This document shows positions 8,355-17,618 of a DNA stretch of 64,000 nucleotides, in pieces. The notes beneath the pieces were generated by a model, which ran no database searches, was not told the origin of the DNA, and saw only the letters and a list, made by a program, of their open reading frames with translations. Both the position numbers and the translations under genes were made by a program. Origin of the DNA: Burkholderiales bacterium (lineage in GTDB: Bacteria > Pseudomonadota > Gammaproteobacteria > Burkholderiales > Casimicrobiaceae); assembly GCA_025354165.1 (NCBI GenBank), contig JANXNI010000069.1:1-64000 (forward strand), given 5' to 3'. How positions within the stretch are numbered: position 1 is the first letter of the stretch; each line of letters begins with the position of its first letter.

Positions 8355-10049
8355 TCAAGCCCAAACCACCGGGCCGGGTCGTGCGTACCAGCCTTCCACC
8401 TGCGGGGCGAGCGCCGCTTCGATACGGGCGCGTTTGATCTTCATCGTGGGCGTCAAATAACCGTTGTCGATATTCCAGGGATCGCGCGCGACCACGATCA
8501 TGCGAATGGTTTCGTAGTCGGGAAGATCGCGATTAACCTCCTTCAAAAGCGCGCCCAGCTCGGCCGTGATTTTGTCCTTGACTGCCGGGTCCGCGACGGT
8601 CGGTCGTATATTGTCGACGAGCACCACCACTGCGTAAGGTGCTTGCTGGCCCACGCCCGACACCATTGACATTTCGATCATCGGGTTGGCGTTGATCGTG
8701 TTTTCAATCGGGGCGGGTGCGACGTATTTGCCTTTGCCAGTCTTGAACAATTCTTTCTTGCGACCCGTCAGTTTCAGCATACCGTCGGCGCGCAGTTCGC
8801 CCAGGTCACCGGTGCGGAAAAATCCATCCTCGGTGAAGCTCTCCGCGTCGAGCTCGGGTTGTTTGTAATAGCCCGCAAGCTGCCCCGGCGATTTGATCAA
8901 CACTTCGCCGTCGTCGCTGATGCGAATCTTGACGCCCGGCAACGGCGAACCGACGTAGCCCGGCGCGTTGAGCGCGATGGAGGTGGTGCACGAATACGCG
9001 AAATCCTCGGTCATGCCATAGCCCTCAACGAGGTTCAGCCCAAGTTTTCGATACCAGGCAATGAGTGGCGCGGGAATCGGCGCTGAGCCACTGCCAGCGT
9101 GCTTCACCGAATCGAGCCCGAGCCCGGTGAGGATTTTGCGACCAATGATCGTGCGAACGATCGGAATCGAAAGCAGCAGATCGAGCTTTTTCTGCGGCAT
9201 CTTCTGGAAAACGCCCTGCTGGAATTTGAGCCACAACCGGGGGACCGACACGAATATGGTGGGTCGAGCGCGCTGTAAATCTTTGACGAAGGTGTCTAGC
9301 GTTTCTGCGAAGAAGATGTGACCCTGTCCCTCGATGATGGCGCCGCACTCAACCCATGCGCGCTCCATGACGTGCGCCAGCGGGAGATACGAAAGCACTC
9401 GAACTTGATCGGTCGGACCGATGGCGTCGCGCACATTCCCGATAATGCCTTCCGCACACCGCGTAATGCGGTCAAAGCGATGCATCACGCCCTTCGGCGT
9501 GCCGGTCGAGCCGGAGGTGTACATCATCATTGCGATGTCGTCGGCGGCCCGTGAAGGTTTGCCATCGATGGCGGCGGTTTTGGCAACGATGGCATCCCAT
9601 CCCGCAAACGATGACAGCGCTGACGCTGGTGCCAACGGGAATGCGATGCACGGCAGGCCCGCAGCCACGGCGCTCGCCTGATGCTCCCACGTATCCAATT
9701 TGCCAACGAAGAGCAGGCTCGCCTCGCTGTGCGTGAGCACGTAGCGAACCGTGTCTGCCGTCTCCGTTGGAAAGATCGCGACCGTGGTGCCACCAGCCAT
9801 CCAGATCGCCAGTTCTGCCATGAAAAAGTGTGCGCAGTTTTTGCTGAGAATAGCAATCCGCGCGCCCGGTGGGAGACCGAAACTCTTCAGGTGTGTGGCC
9901 ATGCGGCGCGCCTGATCCATGGTCTGCTGCCAGGTGTAATCGGTAACGGCGCCATCGGATGGCTGCGTCAGCCAAAGGTGGTTCGGCCGCGTGGACTCGT
10001 GCTCATAGACGTAGTCGAGAATAAGTTTGCTGGTTTCCGGGTGTTGCAT
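8355..10049 (-). CDS. AMP-binding long-chain acyl-CoA synthetase
   Basis: 564 residues. ATP-dependent CoA ligase of the ANL superfamily that activates fatty acids through an acyl-adenylate. MMMYTSGSTGTPKGVMHRF near residue 175 is the P-loop motif, VEGYGMTEDFAYSC the A5 motif, FFRTGDLGELRADGMLKLTGRKKELFKTGKGKYV the A7-A8 hinge region. Overall layout resembles FadD15/Faa1-type long-chain ligases. The start is supported by a gaggagga site five bases upstream. It stands 41 bases downstream of cbpM on the same strand, so read-through from the cbpA-cbpM operon is possible. Chain-length preference cannot be told from sequence. Confidence 0.9.
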   Translation of the reverse strand: MQHPETSKLILDYVYEHESTRPNHLWLTQPSDGAVTDYTWQQTMDQARRMATHLKSFGLPPGARIAILSKNCAHFFMAELAIWMAGGTTVAIFPTETADTVRYVLTHSEASLLFVGKLDTWEHQASAVAAGLPCIAFPLAPASALSSFAGWDAIVAKTAAIDGKPSRAADDIAMMMYTSGSTGTPKGVMHRFDRITRCAEGIIGNVRDAIGPTDQVRVLSYLPLAHVMERAWVECGAIIEGQGHIFFAETLDTFVKDLQRARPTIFVSVPRLWLKFQQGVFQKMPQKKLDLLLSIPIVRTIIGRKILTGLGLDSVKHAGSGSAPIPAPLIAWYRKLGLNLVEGYGMTEDFAYSCTTSIALNAPGYVGSPLPGVKIRISDDGEVLIKSPGQLAGYYKQPELDAESFTEDGFFRTGDLGELRADGMLKLTGRKKELFKTGKGKYVAPAPIENTINANPMIEMSMVSGVGQQAPYAVVVLVDNIRPTVADPAVKDKITAELGALLKEVNRDLPDYETIRMIVVARDPWNIDNGYLTPTMKIKRARIEAALAPQVEGWYARPGPVVWA

Positions 10050-10090
10050 AGATCCTCCTCTTTTTGCTCTGTTTGTTATTGGTGCTGTGG

Positions 10091-10432
10091 CTATCGCCTG
10101 TGCTCTGAAAAGCGCTGCTGCTTCAATGTTGCCACCTCCTCAAGCAGGTCGACAACCAGTGCCGCAACCTCCGCGTTGGCGTCGAACGTGCGCTCAATAT
10201 TGGCCAGTCTGCGCGCGCGGATCAATGCCGCGCTGGCGAATCGCCATTCGGCAGCATCTGCGCGCGAAATCGCTGAGGTCATCGAGCTGTCGGTGCGCGC
10301 AAGCAGGCCGTCCTCAACGTGTTGCAACACCCAGGTGTATTCGACCGAGCAGGCATTGGCCAGCTCGACAATCGTAAGCGTGGCCTCATCGATGAGCACG
10401 CCGGAAATGATGCTGTCACTATTCATGCTCAT
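10091..10432 (-). CDS. cbpM: Chaperone modulatory protein CbpM
   Basis: 113 residues, MerR-like all-helical protein. E. coli CbpM binds the J-domain of CbpA and blocks its action on DnaK and its DNA binding. The sequence (VELANACSVEYTWVLQHVEDGLL, then a coiled segment VAALVVDLLEEVATLKQQ) has the family's helix-turn-helix-like start and C-terminal helix. It overlaps the cbpA stop by four bases, the standard cbpA-cbpM arrangement. Confidence 0.88.
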   Translation of the reverse strand: MSMNSDSIISGVLIDEATLTIVELANACSVEYTWVLQHVEDGLLARTDSSMTSAISRADAAEWRFASAALIRARRLANIERTFDANAEVAALVVDLLEEVATLKQQRFSEHRR

Positions 10433-11418
10433 ACTCCTTTCGCGGCGGCTGCCGCATCGCGTGGATTGAAAGGCATTTCGCGTGCCATCGTTTCGTAAAT
10501 GGCTCGCGCAGCCTCGGTGTCGGCCGGAGGCAATACCACCGAGATTTCAAGATATAGATCGCCCGCTGTTTCGCCGGGAATGCCGCGTCCTTTCAGGCGC
10601 AGCTTGCGCCCGGCCTGTGAATCCGACGGCACCTTTACCTGCACATTGCCGGACGGCGTCGGCATTTCGATCGTGGCACCCAGGGCCGCTTCCCAGGGCG
10701 CGAGCGGCATGATGGCAGTCACATCGCGACCGTCAATGCGATAGCGCGCATCAGCCGCGAAACTAATCTCTAAAAACAAATCGCCCGATGGCCCGCCGCC
10801 AAAGCCCGGGCTGCCCTGCCCGGCGAGACGAATGTGCTGTCCTTCTTTGAGTCCTTTTGGAATATTCACGTTCAGCGTGCGCTCGTCGGCGACCACGTGC
10901 CCCGATTCGTCAAGCCGTGCGGCGCGCAGGTTGATCGCCCGAGTAGCTCCCGTGTAGGCATCGGCTAAATCGATCACCACTTTGGCATGATGATCCTCAC
11001 CTCGCACTTGTTGCTCACCTGTGCTGCGCGTTCTGCGCGCTCCTGCATGATTAGCGTCGCCTCGCGCGGAATCGCCAAACATGCTAGAGAAAAATTCGCT
11101 GAAGCGCGCCGCCTCGGCCGCACTCATGCCGTCACCGGAATACTCGTTCCCGGCATTCCAGTCAGGCGGTGGCCGGAAATCCTTCCCCGCGCGGTGACCC
11201 TGCCCACCTGCCGCCAGCCTGTCGTACGCAGCCCGCTTTTCCGGGTCAGACAGCACGGTATTGGCCTCATTTAACTCGGTCATGCGCGCCGCAGCATCAG
11301 GCTCTTTGCTCACGTCCGGGTGATATTTACGCGCCAACTTGCGAAACGCTTTTTTGATCGCATCGGCATCAGCTGTCTTGCCGACGCCGAGAATCTGGTA
11401 GTAGTCCCGAAACTCCAT
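10429..11418 (-). CDS. cbpA: DnaJ-type co-chaperone, curved-DNA-binding protein CbpA
   Basis: 329 residues. An N-terminal J-domain (residues 1-70, YYQILGVGKTADADAIKKAFRKLARKYHPDVSKE with the HPD motif) is followed by a Gly/Pro-rich linker and two DnaJ C-terminal beta domains (ATRAINLRAARLDESGH; LKGRGIPGETAGDLYLEISV). The zinc-finger domain of DnaJ is absent, as in CbpA. It stimulates DnaK and can bind curved DNA as a nucleoid component. It is followed by cbpM with a 4-base overlap. The gene upstream is divergent across a 126-base gap that should hold both promoters. Confidence 0.93.
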   Translation of the reverse strand: MEFRDYYQILGVGKTADADAIKKAFRKLARKYHPDVSKEPDAAARMTELNEANTVLSDPEKRAAYDRLAAGGQGHRAGKDFRPPPDWNAGNEYSGDGMSAAEAARFSEFFSSMFGDSARGDANHAGARRTRSTGEQQVRGEDHHAKVVIDLADAYTGATRAINLRAARLDESGHVVADERTLNVNIPKGLKEGQHIRLAGQGSPGFGGGPSGDLFLEISFAADARYRIDGRDVTAIMPLAPWEAALGATIEMPTPSGNVQVKVPSDSQAGRKLRLKGRGIPGETAGDLYLEISVVLPPADTEAARAIYETMAREMPFNPRDAAAAAKGV

Positions 11419-11544
11419 GCGGATGGACTCCTGAAAGCAAAGTGGGTAAGCATGAAGTATGCACTTCGCTGAAGTCCCCGTGTCTGAGCGATATCAAACA
11501 AGAAGCTATTCTTCAATCATTCTTCCGATGCCCAAATCTGCTCC

Positions 11545-12831
11545 ATGCTTCCAACTACCCACGTCATCCCCGGACTCATCCTCAAATCGCATCGGTTCAA
11601 TCTGCCCCTGGACTATGCAAACCCTTCGAAAAAAATCAGCGTCTTTGCGCGCGAGCTGGTCGCGCCGGGCAAAGAGAACGCCGATCTGCCGTATCTTGTT
11701 TTCTTTCAGGGAGGACCGGGTTCCGGTTCGCCGCGTCCTGGCGGTGCAAGCGGCTGGATCAAACGGGCACTCTCGGAGTTTCGCGTGCTGCTGCTGGATC
11801 AACGCGGTACCGGTGCATCGACTCCGATCACGGCGCAAACATTGCGTCACCTGAGTACACCCGAAGCGCAGGCCGACTATGTCCAACACTTTCGCGCTGA
11901 CAATATCGTGCGCGATGCCGAAGCAATTCGTAAAGCGCTGATCGGCGAAAGGCAATGGAGCATTCTCGGGCAGAGTTTCGGTGGCTTTTGCGCGATGAAC
12001 TATTTGTCGTTCGCGCCTGAAGGTTTGAAGGAGGTGCTGATTACCGGAGGCATCCCATCGCTGACCGGCACGGCGGATGACGTGTATCGCGCCACCTATC
12101 CGCGTGTGATCGCGAAAAACCGCCGCTACTACGAGCGCTACCCGGATGATGTGCAGCGGGTGCGCGACATCGTTCAATATCTTTCCGACAATGACGTGCA
12201 AATGCCCGGAGGTGGCCGCCTAACGGTGCAACGTTTCCTGCAACTCGGGATTTCGTTTGGCATGAGCGATGGCTTCGAGGCGGTGCACTATTTGGTTGAA
12301 GATGCGTTTGTTGAGACCCCTCAGGGTCGCGAAATGAACCGGAACTTCTTGTCGGGCATTGAACATGCGCAGTCGTTCGATACGCATCCGATCTACACGT
12401 TGCTTCAGGAGGCCTGCTACACGCAGGCGAGTACGAGTGATTGGTCGGCAGAGCGCCTGCTTGGTGAATTCCCCGCTTTCAATCACGGTGACGACGGCCC
12501 GATTCTGTTTACCGGCGAGATGGTTTATCCGTGGATGATGGAGGTGTATCCGCAGTTGAAACCGCTCAAGGCTGCGGCTGAATTACTCGCCAAAAAATCC
12601 GATTGGTCAATGCTCTATGACGTCGAGCGTTTACAAAAAAATCGTGTGCTAGTTGCCGCAGCCGTGTATTACGATGACATGTACGTGCATCGCGAATTTT
12701 CGGAAGAGACAGCGCGGATTGTGCCGAACATGAAACTGTGGGTCACCAGCGAATATGAGCACAACGGACTGCGCCTCGATGGCGAAGCCATATTGGATCG
12801 GCTGCTCAAGATGGCTCGCGGCGATCTGTAA
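11545..12831 (+). CDS. Alpha/beta hydrolase, proline iminopeptidase-like (S33)
   Basis: 428 residues. FFQGGPGSGSPRPGG is the HGGPG-type oxyanion region, LLLDQRGTGASTP the conserved DQRGxG block, and SILGQSFGGFCAMNYLS holds the nucleophile elbow GQSFGG of peptidase family S33. An aspartate/histidine pair near the C-terminus (SEYEHNGLRLDG) probably supplies the catalytic histidine. It removes N-terminal residues, classically proline, from peptides in the cytoplasm; there is no signal peptide. No convincing ribosome site precedes the ATG. A PQQ dehydrogenase follows 52 bases downstream on the same strand. Confidence 0.85.
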   Translation: MLPTTHVIPGLILKSHRFNLPLDYANPSKKISVFARELVAPGKENADLPYLVFFQGGPGSGSPRPGGASGWIKRALSEFRVLLLDQRGTGASTPITAQTLRHLSTPEAQADYVQHFRADNIVRDAEAIRKALIGERQWSILGQSFGGFCAMNYLSFAPEGLKEVLITGGIPSLTGTADDVYRATYPRVIAKNRRYYERYPDDVQRVRDIVQYLSDNDVQMPGGGRLTVQRFLQLGISFGMSDGFEAVHYLVEDAFVETPQGREMNRNFLSGIEHAQSFDTHPIYTLLQEACYTQASTSDWSAERLLGEFPAFNHGDDGPILFTGEMVYPWMMEVYPQLKPLKAAAELLAKKSDWSMLYDVERLQKNRVLVAAAVYYDDMYVHREFSEETARIVPNMKLWVTSEYEHNGLRLDGEAILDRLLKMARGDL

Positions 12832-12883
12832 GTCTTGCGGTTTCTGCCGATCATTTGACAGCATCAACAAAGGTACACCGGTC

Positions 12884-14065
12884 ATGCGCTCGCCACTTCG
12901 CCACTTCAAATCAATCGCACCATGCATAGTGCTTAGCCTCGCCATGTTGGCCGGGCAGAGCATCGCTCAGACACCAATACTCAGCAGCCTCCCGACGCTT
13001 TCCAGCGCGACCGTTGGCAGGGCTCGCGCAACCTTGGTTGCCGAAGGACTGGAGTCTCCCTGGGCGATGGCATGGCTACCGCCGGTCGCGGGTAGCACGA
13101 TGCCGCGCGTGCTGGTGACCGAGCGGGCGGGTCGTATGCGCATCGTCACGATGGACGGTAAAGTTGGCGAACCGCTCAAAGGCGTGCCGAAAGTGCATGC
13201 GGTGAATCAGGGCGGTTTGCTCGACGTCGTGCTTTCGCCGCAGTTCGCTAGCAATCGCACGCTTTTCTTCTCTTACGCAGAGCCTTCGAGTGAAGGCGCA
13301 CGCACGGTCGTTGCGCGCGCCGAGTTACTTGATGATGGCTTGCAAAATGTGAAGGTCATTTTTGGGCAGAAAGATCGGGTCAGTGGCGGTCATCACTTCG
13401 GATCACGCATCGCCATTGCCAATGACGCAACGTTGTTTATCACCACAGGCGAGCGCTACAGCGAAAAGGCGAGGGCGCAATCGCTCGATTCACATCTGGG
13501 CAAAGTCATTCACATCACGGCGAATGGCGATATCCCGGCTGACAATCCGTACGCCAAAACGGCGAACGGACTCAAGGAAATCTGGAGCTACGGTCACCGC
13601 AATATGCAAGGCGCGGCGATCCACCCCGTCACCGGCGCGCTGTGGACGCATGAGCACGGCCCGCGTGGCGGCGACGAGTTGAACATCCCGCGTGCGGGGA
13701 AAAACTATGGCTGGCCAGTTATCGGCTACGGCATTGATTACTCCGGCGCGAAGCTGCATGACAGCACCGCGAAAGACGGCATGGAGCAACCGATTCACTA
13801 CTGGGTGCCATCCATCGCGCCCTCGGGTATGGCGTTCTACACCGCAACAAAATTTCCAGAATGGAAAAATTCGCTATTCATCGGCGCACTCGCTGGCCAA
13901 CATCTCGCGCGCCTCACGCTCAACGGTGATCGCGTGGTTGCAGAAGAAAAATTGCTTACCGAATTGGGCCAACGCATCCGCGATGTTCGTCAAGGGCCGG
14001 ACGGATTTATCTACGTTTTGACCGATGACAGAAACGGAAAATTGTTTCGTGTTGCGCCCAACTGA
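12884..14065 (+). CDS. PQQ-dependent aldose sugar dehydrogenase (YliI-like)
   Basis: 393 residues with a signal peptide (LSLAMLAGQSIAQ), hence periplasmic. Family of soluble glucose/aldose dehydrogenases: LVAEGLESPWAMAWLPP, NQGGLLDVVLSPQFA, GHHFGSRIAIANDATLFITTGERY, IWSYGHRNMQGAAIHP and HEHGPRGGDELNIPRAGKNYGWP are the six-bladed propeller landmarks, including the catalytic histidine region and PQQ-binding residues. It oxidises aldoses to lactones and passes electrons to the respiratory chain. The start at 12884 gives a complete signal peptide and has AGG eight to ten bases upstream. No pqq biosynthesis genes are in the window. Confidence 0.9.
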   Translation: MRSPLRHFKSIAPCIVLSLAMLAGQSIAQTPILSSLPTLSSATVGRARATLVAEGLESPWAMAWLPPVAGSTMPRVLVTERAGRMRIVTMDGKVGEPLKGVPKVHAVNQGGLLDVVLSPQFASNRTLFFSYAEPSSEGARTVVARAELLDDGLQNVKVIFGQKDRVSGGHHFGSRIAIANDATLFITTGERYSEKARAQSLDSHLGKVIHITANGDIPADNPYAKTANGLKEIWSYGHRNMQGAAIHPVTGALWTHEHGPRGGDELNIPRAGKNYGWPVIGYGIDYSGAKLHDSTAKDGMEQPIHYWVPSIAPSGMAFYTATKFPEWKNSLFIGALAGQHLARLTLNGDRVVAEEKLLTELGQRIRDVRQGPDGFIYVLTDDRNGKLFRVAPN

Positions 14066-14071
14066 TCAATC

Positions 14072-15532
14072 ATGACCACCCAGCATTTTGATGTGCTGAT
14101 CGTCGGTGCAGGGCTGTCCGGCATCGGTGCGGCGCATCACCTGCAAACGCGCTGCCCGAAGCACAGCTACGCGATTCTCGAAGGCCGCGCCAGCATCGGA
14201 GGAACTTGGGATTTGTTTCGCTATCCCGGCGTCCGATCTGACTCGGACATGTACACGCTCGGCTACTCGTTTCGACCGTGGGAGCAGCCCAGAGCCATCG
14301 CCGACGGGCCGTCGATTCTCAAGTATGTGCAGGACGCCGCGTATGAGGGCGGCATTGATCGGCACATCCGATTCGGTCATCAGGTCAGGAGCGCGAGTTG
14401 GTCGACATCCGATGCTCGATGGACGATTGAGGCGGAGATAGGCGAGGCGAAAGCGCCGGTGAAAATCAGTTGCAATTTTCTGTTCATGTGCTCGGGCTAT
14501 TACAGCTATGAAGCTGGCTACACGCCAGATTTTTCAGGCATTGAGAACTTCTCTGGGCGCGTGGTGCATCCACAGAAATGGACTGACGACATTGACTATG
14601 CCGGCAAGCGTGTCGTCGTGATCGGTAGCGGCGCAACGGCGGTCACGCTATTGCCGGAACTCGCAAAGATTGCCGCGCACGTCACCCTGCTGCAACGCTC
14701 ACCGACGTATGTCGTCGCGCGTCCGTCCGTGGACGGCATGGCCAACTGGCTGGGACGCAACATCTCGTTAAAGCTCGCCTACACCGTTACGCGCTGGAAA
14801 CGCGTGCTACTTGGCATTTACTTCTTTCGCCTGAGTCGACAAAAGCCCGAGAAGGTCAAGCGATTACTTCTCGGCGGCGTGCGCATGGCGCTGGGGCCGG
14901 ATTACGACGTCAAGAAGCACTTCACGCCGCACTACAACCCGTGGGAGCAGAGGCTCTGTCTGGTGCCGGACGGTGATTTTTTCCACGCGATCAACTCGGG
15001 AAAAGCGTCTGTCGTCACCGATCACATCGAAGCCTTCACCGAAACCGGAATCGCGCTTAAATCCGGTGAGCACCTGGATGCTGATCTCGTCATCACTGCC
15101 ACCGGGCTCAACCTGCAAGTGCTGGGCGGATTGAAGCTAACCGTCGACGGGCAAGCAGTTGATCTCGCGAAAACACTCAACTACAAAAGCCTAATGTTCA
15201 GCGGCGTGCCGAACCTCGCATCATCGTTCGGCTACACGAATGCGTCGTGGACGCTCAAGTGCGATCTCACCTGCGAATATGTTTGCCGCCTGCTCAACTA
15301 CATGAAAAAGCGCGGCATCACGCACTGCACACCGCGCAACATTGACGCCAGCATCACGCCCGAACCGTGGGTCGATTTTTCGTCGAGTTATTTCCAACGC
15401 TCGATGCATCTGTTCCCAAAGCAAGGCTCGCGGGCTCCGTGGAGGCTCTATCAAAACTACCCGCGCGACATCATGCTGCTCCGCTACGGCAAAGTGAACG
15501 ACGGGGTGCTGGAGTTTTCGCGGCTGGGCTAG
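14072..15532 (+). CDS. Flavin-containing monooxygenase (Baeyer-Villiger type family)
   Basis: 486 residues. Residues 7-17 (DVLIVGAGLSGIG) form the FAD dinucleotide fold, GGTWDLFRYPGVRSDSDMYTLGYSF is the conserved GGTW/RYPG segment, and VVVIGSGATAVTL is the second (NADPH) fold. The fingerprint between them reads FSGRVVHPQKW, a variant of the F-x-G-x3-H-x3-W signature of class B monooxygenases. It inserts one oxygen atom into ketones or heteroatoms; the substrate is unknown. It starts six bases after the sugar dehydrogenase stop, so the S33 peptidase, dehydrogenase and monooxygenase probably share a transcript. Confidence 0.9.
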   Translation: MTTQHFDVLIVGAGLSGIGAAHHLQTRCPKHSYAILEGRASIGGTWDLFRYPGVRSDSDMYTLGYSFRPWEQPRAIADGPSILKYVQDAAYEGGIDRHIRFGHQVRSASWSTSDARWTIEAEIGEAKAPVKISCNFLFMCSGYYSYEAGYTPDFSGIENFSGRVVHPQKWTDDIDYAGKRVVVIGSGATAVTLLPELAKIAAHVTLLQRSPTYVVARPSVDGMANWLGRNISLKLAYTVTRWKRVLLGIYFFRLSRQKPEKVKRLLLGGVRMALGPDYDVKKHFTPHYNPWEQRLCLVPDGDFFHAINSGKASVVTDHIEAFTETGIALKSGEHLDADLVITATGLNLQVLGGLKLTVDGQAVDLAKTLNYKSLMFSGVPNLASSFGYTNASWTLKCDLTCEYVCRLLNYMKKRGITHCTPRNIDASITPEPWVDFSSSYFQRSMHLFPKQGSRAPWRLYQNYPRDIMLLRYGKVNDGVLEFSRLG

Positions 15533-15913
15533 CGCGTTGCAGCCAGCGCTTCAGGTTGCGCATCCCCATTCCTTGGCCACTACGAAACAAACCGACCTAG
15601 ATTTCCGCATCTTATGCGGAGCATTTGAGGTCGAAAGCAACTCTAGGGCACCTATAGCCCATTGCAACGCCACATCGTCTCCACCAAACAGCAGAACCGA
15701 TCAGCCACAGCGAGATCAACCATTAATTTTGCCAAATCAATGGCAACGGGAATAGCATTTAGAACAGACTCTTTTCGATGGTCGACGCTGATTCCCGTAC
15801 CCAATGAAGCGCAGCTGTACCTGCTTTGTGTCGCAATGATGGAGAGCGCCGATTCAAACGTGCCGTCGGCATGCCGCTTTTTTCAGGCGTTGGGTGCGAT
15901 AAGGGAGTTCATT
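15533..15913. other. Intergenic region, no gene recognised
   Basis: 381 bases between the monooxygenase and the DUF488 gene. The only clear structure is a hairpin TCCGCAT-CTT-ATGCGGA at 15604-15620, without a T tract. Open frames run through it but lack coding character or a recognisable protein. Confidence 0.5.
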
Positions 15914-16261
15914 TTGAATGTGATGTTGAAGCGAGCCTACGAGCGCCCTGCCCAAACTGACGGTCAACGGATTCTTGTAGATCGGCTCTGGCCGCGCGGG
16001 GTAGCCAAGGTTAATGCCAGAATCGATCTCTGGCTCAAAGAGGTCGCGCCTTCCACCGAGCTTCGCCAATGGTTCGGGCATGACCCTGAAAAATGGCCAG
16101 AGTTCAAGAAGCGATATCGTGCGGAGCTGAAAGACAATCTCGCCTTGACGGAGCTACGAGCGCTTGCGCGTCAAGGCGACATTACCCTCATTTATGCGGC
16201 CAAAAATCAGTTGAATAATGAGGCGGTGGTGCTCAAGCAAATTCTGGATCGTGGTGTCTAA
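15914..16261 (+). CDS. DUF488 family protein
   Basis: About 115 residues. LKRAYERPAQTDGQRILVDRLWPRGV, WLKEVAPSTELRQWFGHDPEKWPEFKKRYRAEL and ITLIYAAKNQLNNEAVVLKQIL are the three signature blocks of DUF488 (YeaO-like). Function is unknown; some members occur with stress genes. An AGGGAG site at 15902-15906 fits a TTG start at 15914 best. ATG at 15923 is the alternative and changes only three residues. An open frame extends far upstream to 15662 but that part has no family match. Confidence 0.85.
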   Translation: MNVMLKRAYERPAQTDGQRILVDRLWPRGVAKVNARIDLWLKEVAPSTELRQWFGHDPEKWPEFKKRYRAELKDNLALTELRALARQGDITLIYAAKNQLNNEAVVLKQILDRGV

Positions 16262-16399
16262 CTCGGGCCTTAGACACCACACGAAACCAGGACGAAGCGG
16301 GTTCCTCTGACCGCGCGCCGTCCAGCCAGCCAAAACATGCCTTCAGCATTCTGATCGAGCAGTTCAGTCGCGCTACTCCACTGCGTACACAATACGCAG

Positions 16400-17299
16400 A
16401 TGCCAACTACCCCCCAATACCGCGTCGCGCTTGCGCTTATCTTCATCACTCCCGCGCTGTGGGCCGTGAACTATCTTGTCGCCCGCAGTGCGCCCGGCGT
16501 CATTGAGCCGCATGCGCTGGCACTTTTTCGCTGGTTGATCGCAAGCCTGCTTTTTAGTCTGGGCCATTGGAGCGAAATCTGGAAAGCGCGCGATGAAATT
16601 GGACGCGAATGGATGCGCTATGTGGTGCTCGGTGCGCTCGGCATGTGGATTTGCGGCGCGTGGGTGTACATCGGCGGGCGCACGACGGCGGCGATCAATA
16701 TTTCGCTGATCTACAGCATCTCGCCGGTATTGATCGTGCTCGCTGCCGCGTTGTGGTTGAAGGACCGCATCAGCGCGACCCAGGGCATCGGCGTGGCGCT
16801 CGCGCTGGCGGGCGTGCTGCACGTCGTGCTCAAGGGCGAATGGACGACGCTTGGCAACGTGACGCTGGTGCCCGGTGACGGCTGGATCGTCGGGGCGACG
16901 ATTGCGTGGGCCACCTATTCGCTGTTGCTGCGCAAGTGGCCCAGTACGCTCAACGCCAGTGCGCGACTATCGGTGATCGCGATGGCGGGCGTACTCGTGA
17001 TGCTGCCATTTGCTTTCTTTGAGGCAGTGAACAATCCCCTGCCAGTGTTGACGCCGAAGGGCATCGGCCTCGTGCTAGCCGTCGCGGTGTTTCCTGGCTA
17101 CGGCGCGTATCTCGCGTATTCGATCATGCAACGCGAGCTCGGTGTCGCGCGCGTTGGCGTGGTGCTTTATCTTGGGCCGATCTACGCGGCGGTTATCGCG
17201 TGGCTGGTGCTCGGTGAGGTGCTGCACGCGTATCACGCGTGGGCGATGGCGATGGTGTTGCCGGGGATTTATCTGGTGAACCGGAAGAGCGGCATGTGA
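16400..17299 (+). CDS. EamA/RhaT drug-metabolite transporter family protein
   Basis: 299 residues with ten hydrophobic segments arranged as two repeats of five, the EamA layout. FITPALWAVNYLVARSAPGVIEPHALALFRWLIASLLF is the first EamA start and LLLRKWPSTLNASARLSVIAMAG marks the second half. Inner-membrane exporter of small metabolites or amino acids; substrate cannot be predicted. It stands alone, 138 bases after the DUF488 gene. Confidence 0.88.
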   Translation: MPTTPQYRVALALIFITPALWAVNYLVARSAPGVIEPHALALFRWLIASLLFSLGHWSEIWKARDEIGREWMRYVVLGALGMWICGAWVYIGGRTTAAINISLIYSISPVLIVLAAALWLKDRISATQGIGVALALAGVLHVVLKGEWTTLGNVTLVPGDGWIVGATIAWATYSLLLRKWPSTLNASARLSVIAMAGVLVMLPFAFFEAVNNPLPVLTPKGIGLVLAVAVFPGYGAYLAYSIMQRELGVARVGVVLYLGPIYAAVIAWLVLGEVLHAYHAWAMAMVLPGIYLVNRKSGM

Positions 17300-17618
17300 C
17301 TGCGCGAATGCGCCGACGCCGAAACGTCGTTCTGTCCTACGGCTAAATCAAATGATACGAGGCACACTATTGGTACAACACGTTGAGACCCTCAGCCTGA
17401 CAACGATGCAGCGCTACAGCTACAAATGGCCGCGCAGCTCTGACCCGGCAGTTCTGCAAGAGTCTTCGCTATTAGTACGGAATGCGCATTCGGCGTGTTG
17501 GTGGCTGCGGTGTCAGCGAGTTGCAACGCAGTTCCGTTAACTAGTCGGTGCCTGCCATTTTGGGTGTTGCGTGTGCCGTTCTGCCTCAGTCGGTTCCCGC
17601 CTTATTAAGGAAATATTT
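17300..17618. other. Intergenic region, no gene recognised
   Basis: 319 bases before the DUF6600 gene. It should hold that gene's promoter. I see no repeat, RNA gene or convincing coding frame. Confidence 0.5.

Noticed and set aside
15662..15913. Upstream extension of the DUF488 gene to 199 residues
   Set aside because: The extra N-terminus shows no family similarity, and a ribosome site sits directly before the shorter start.
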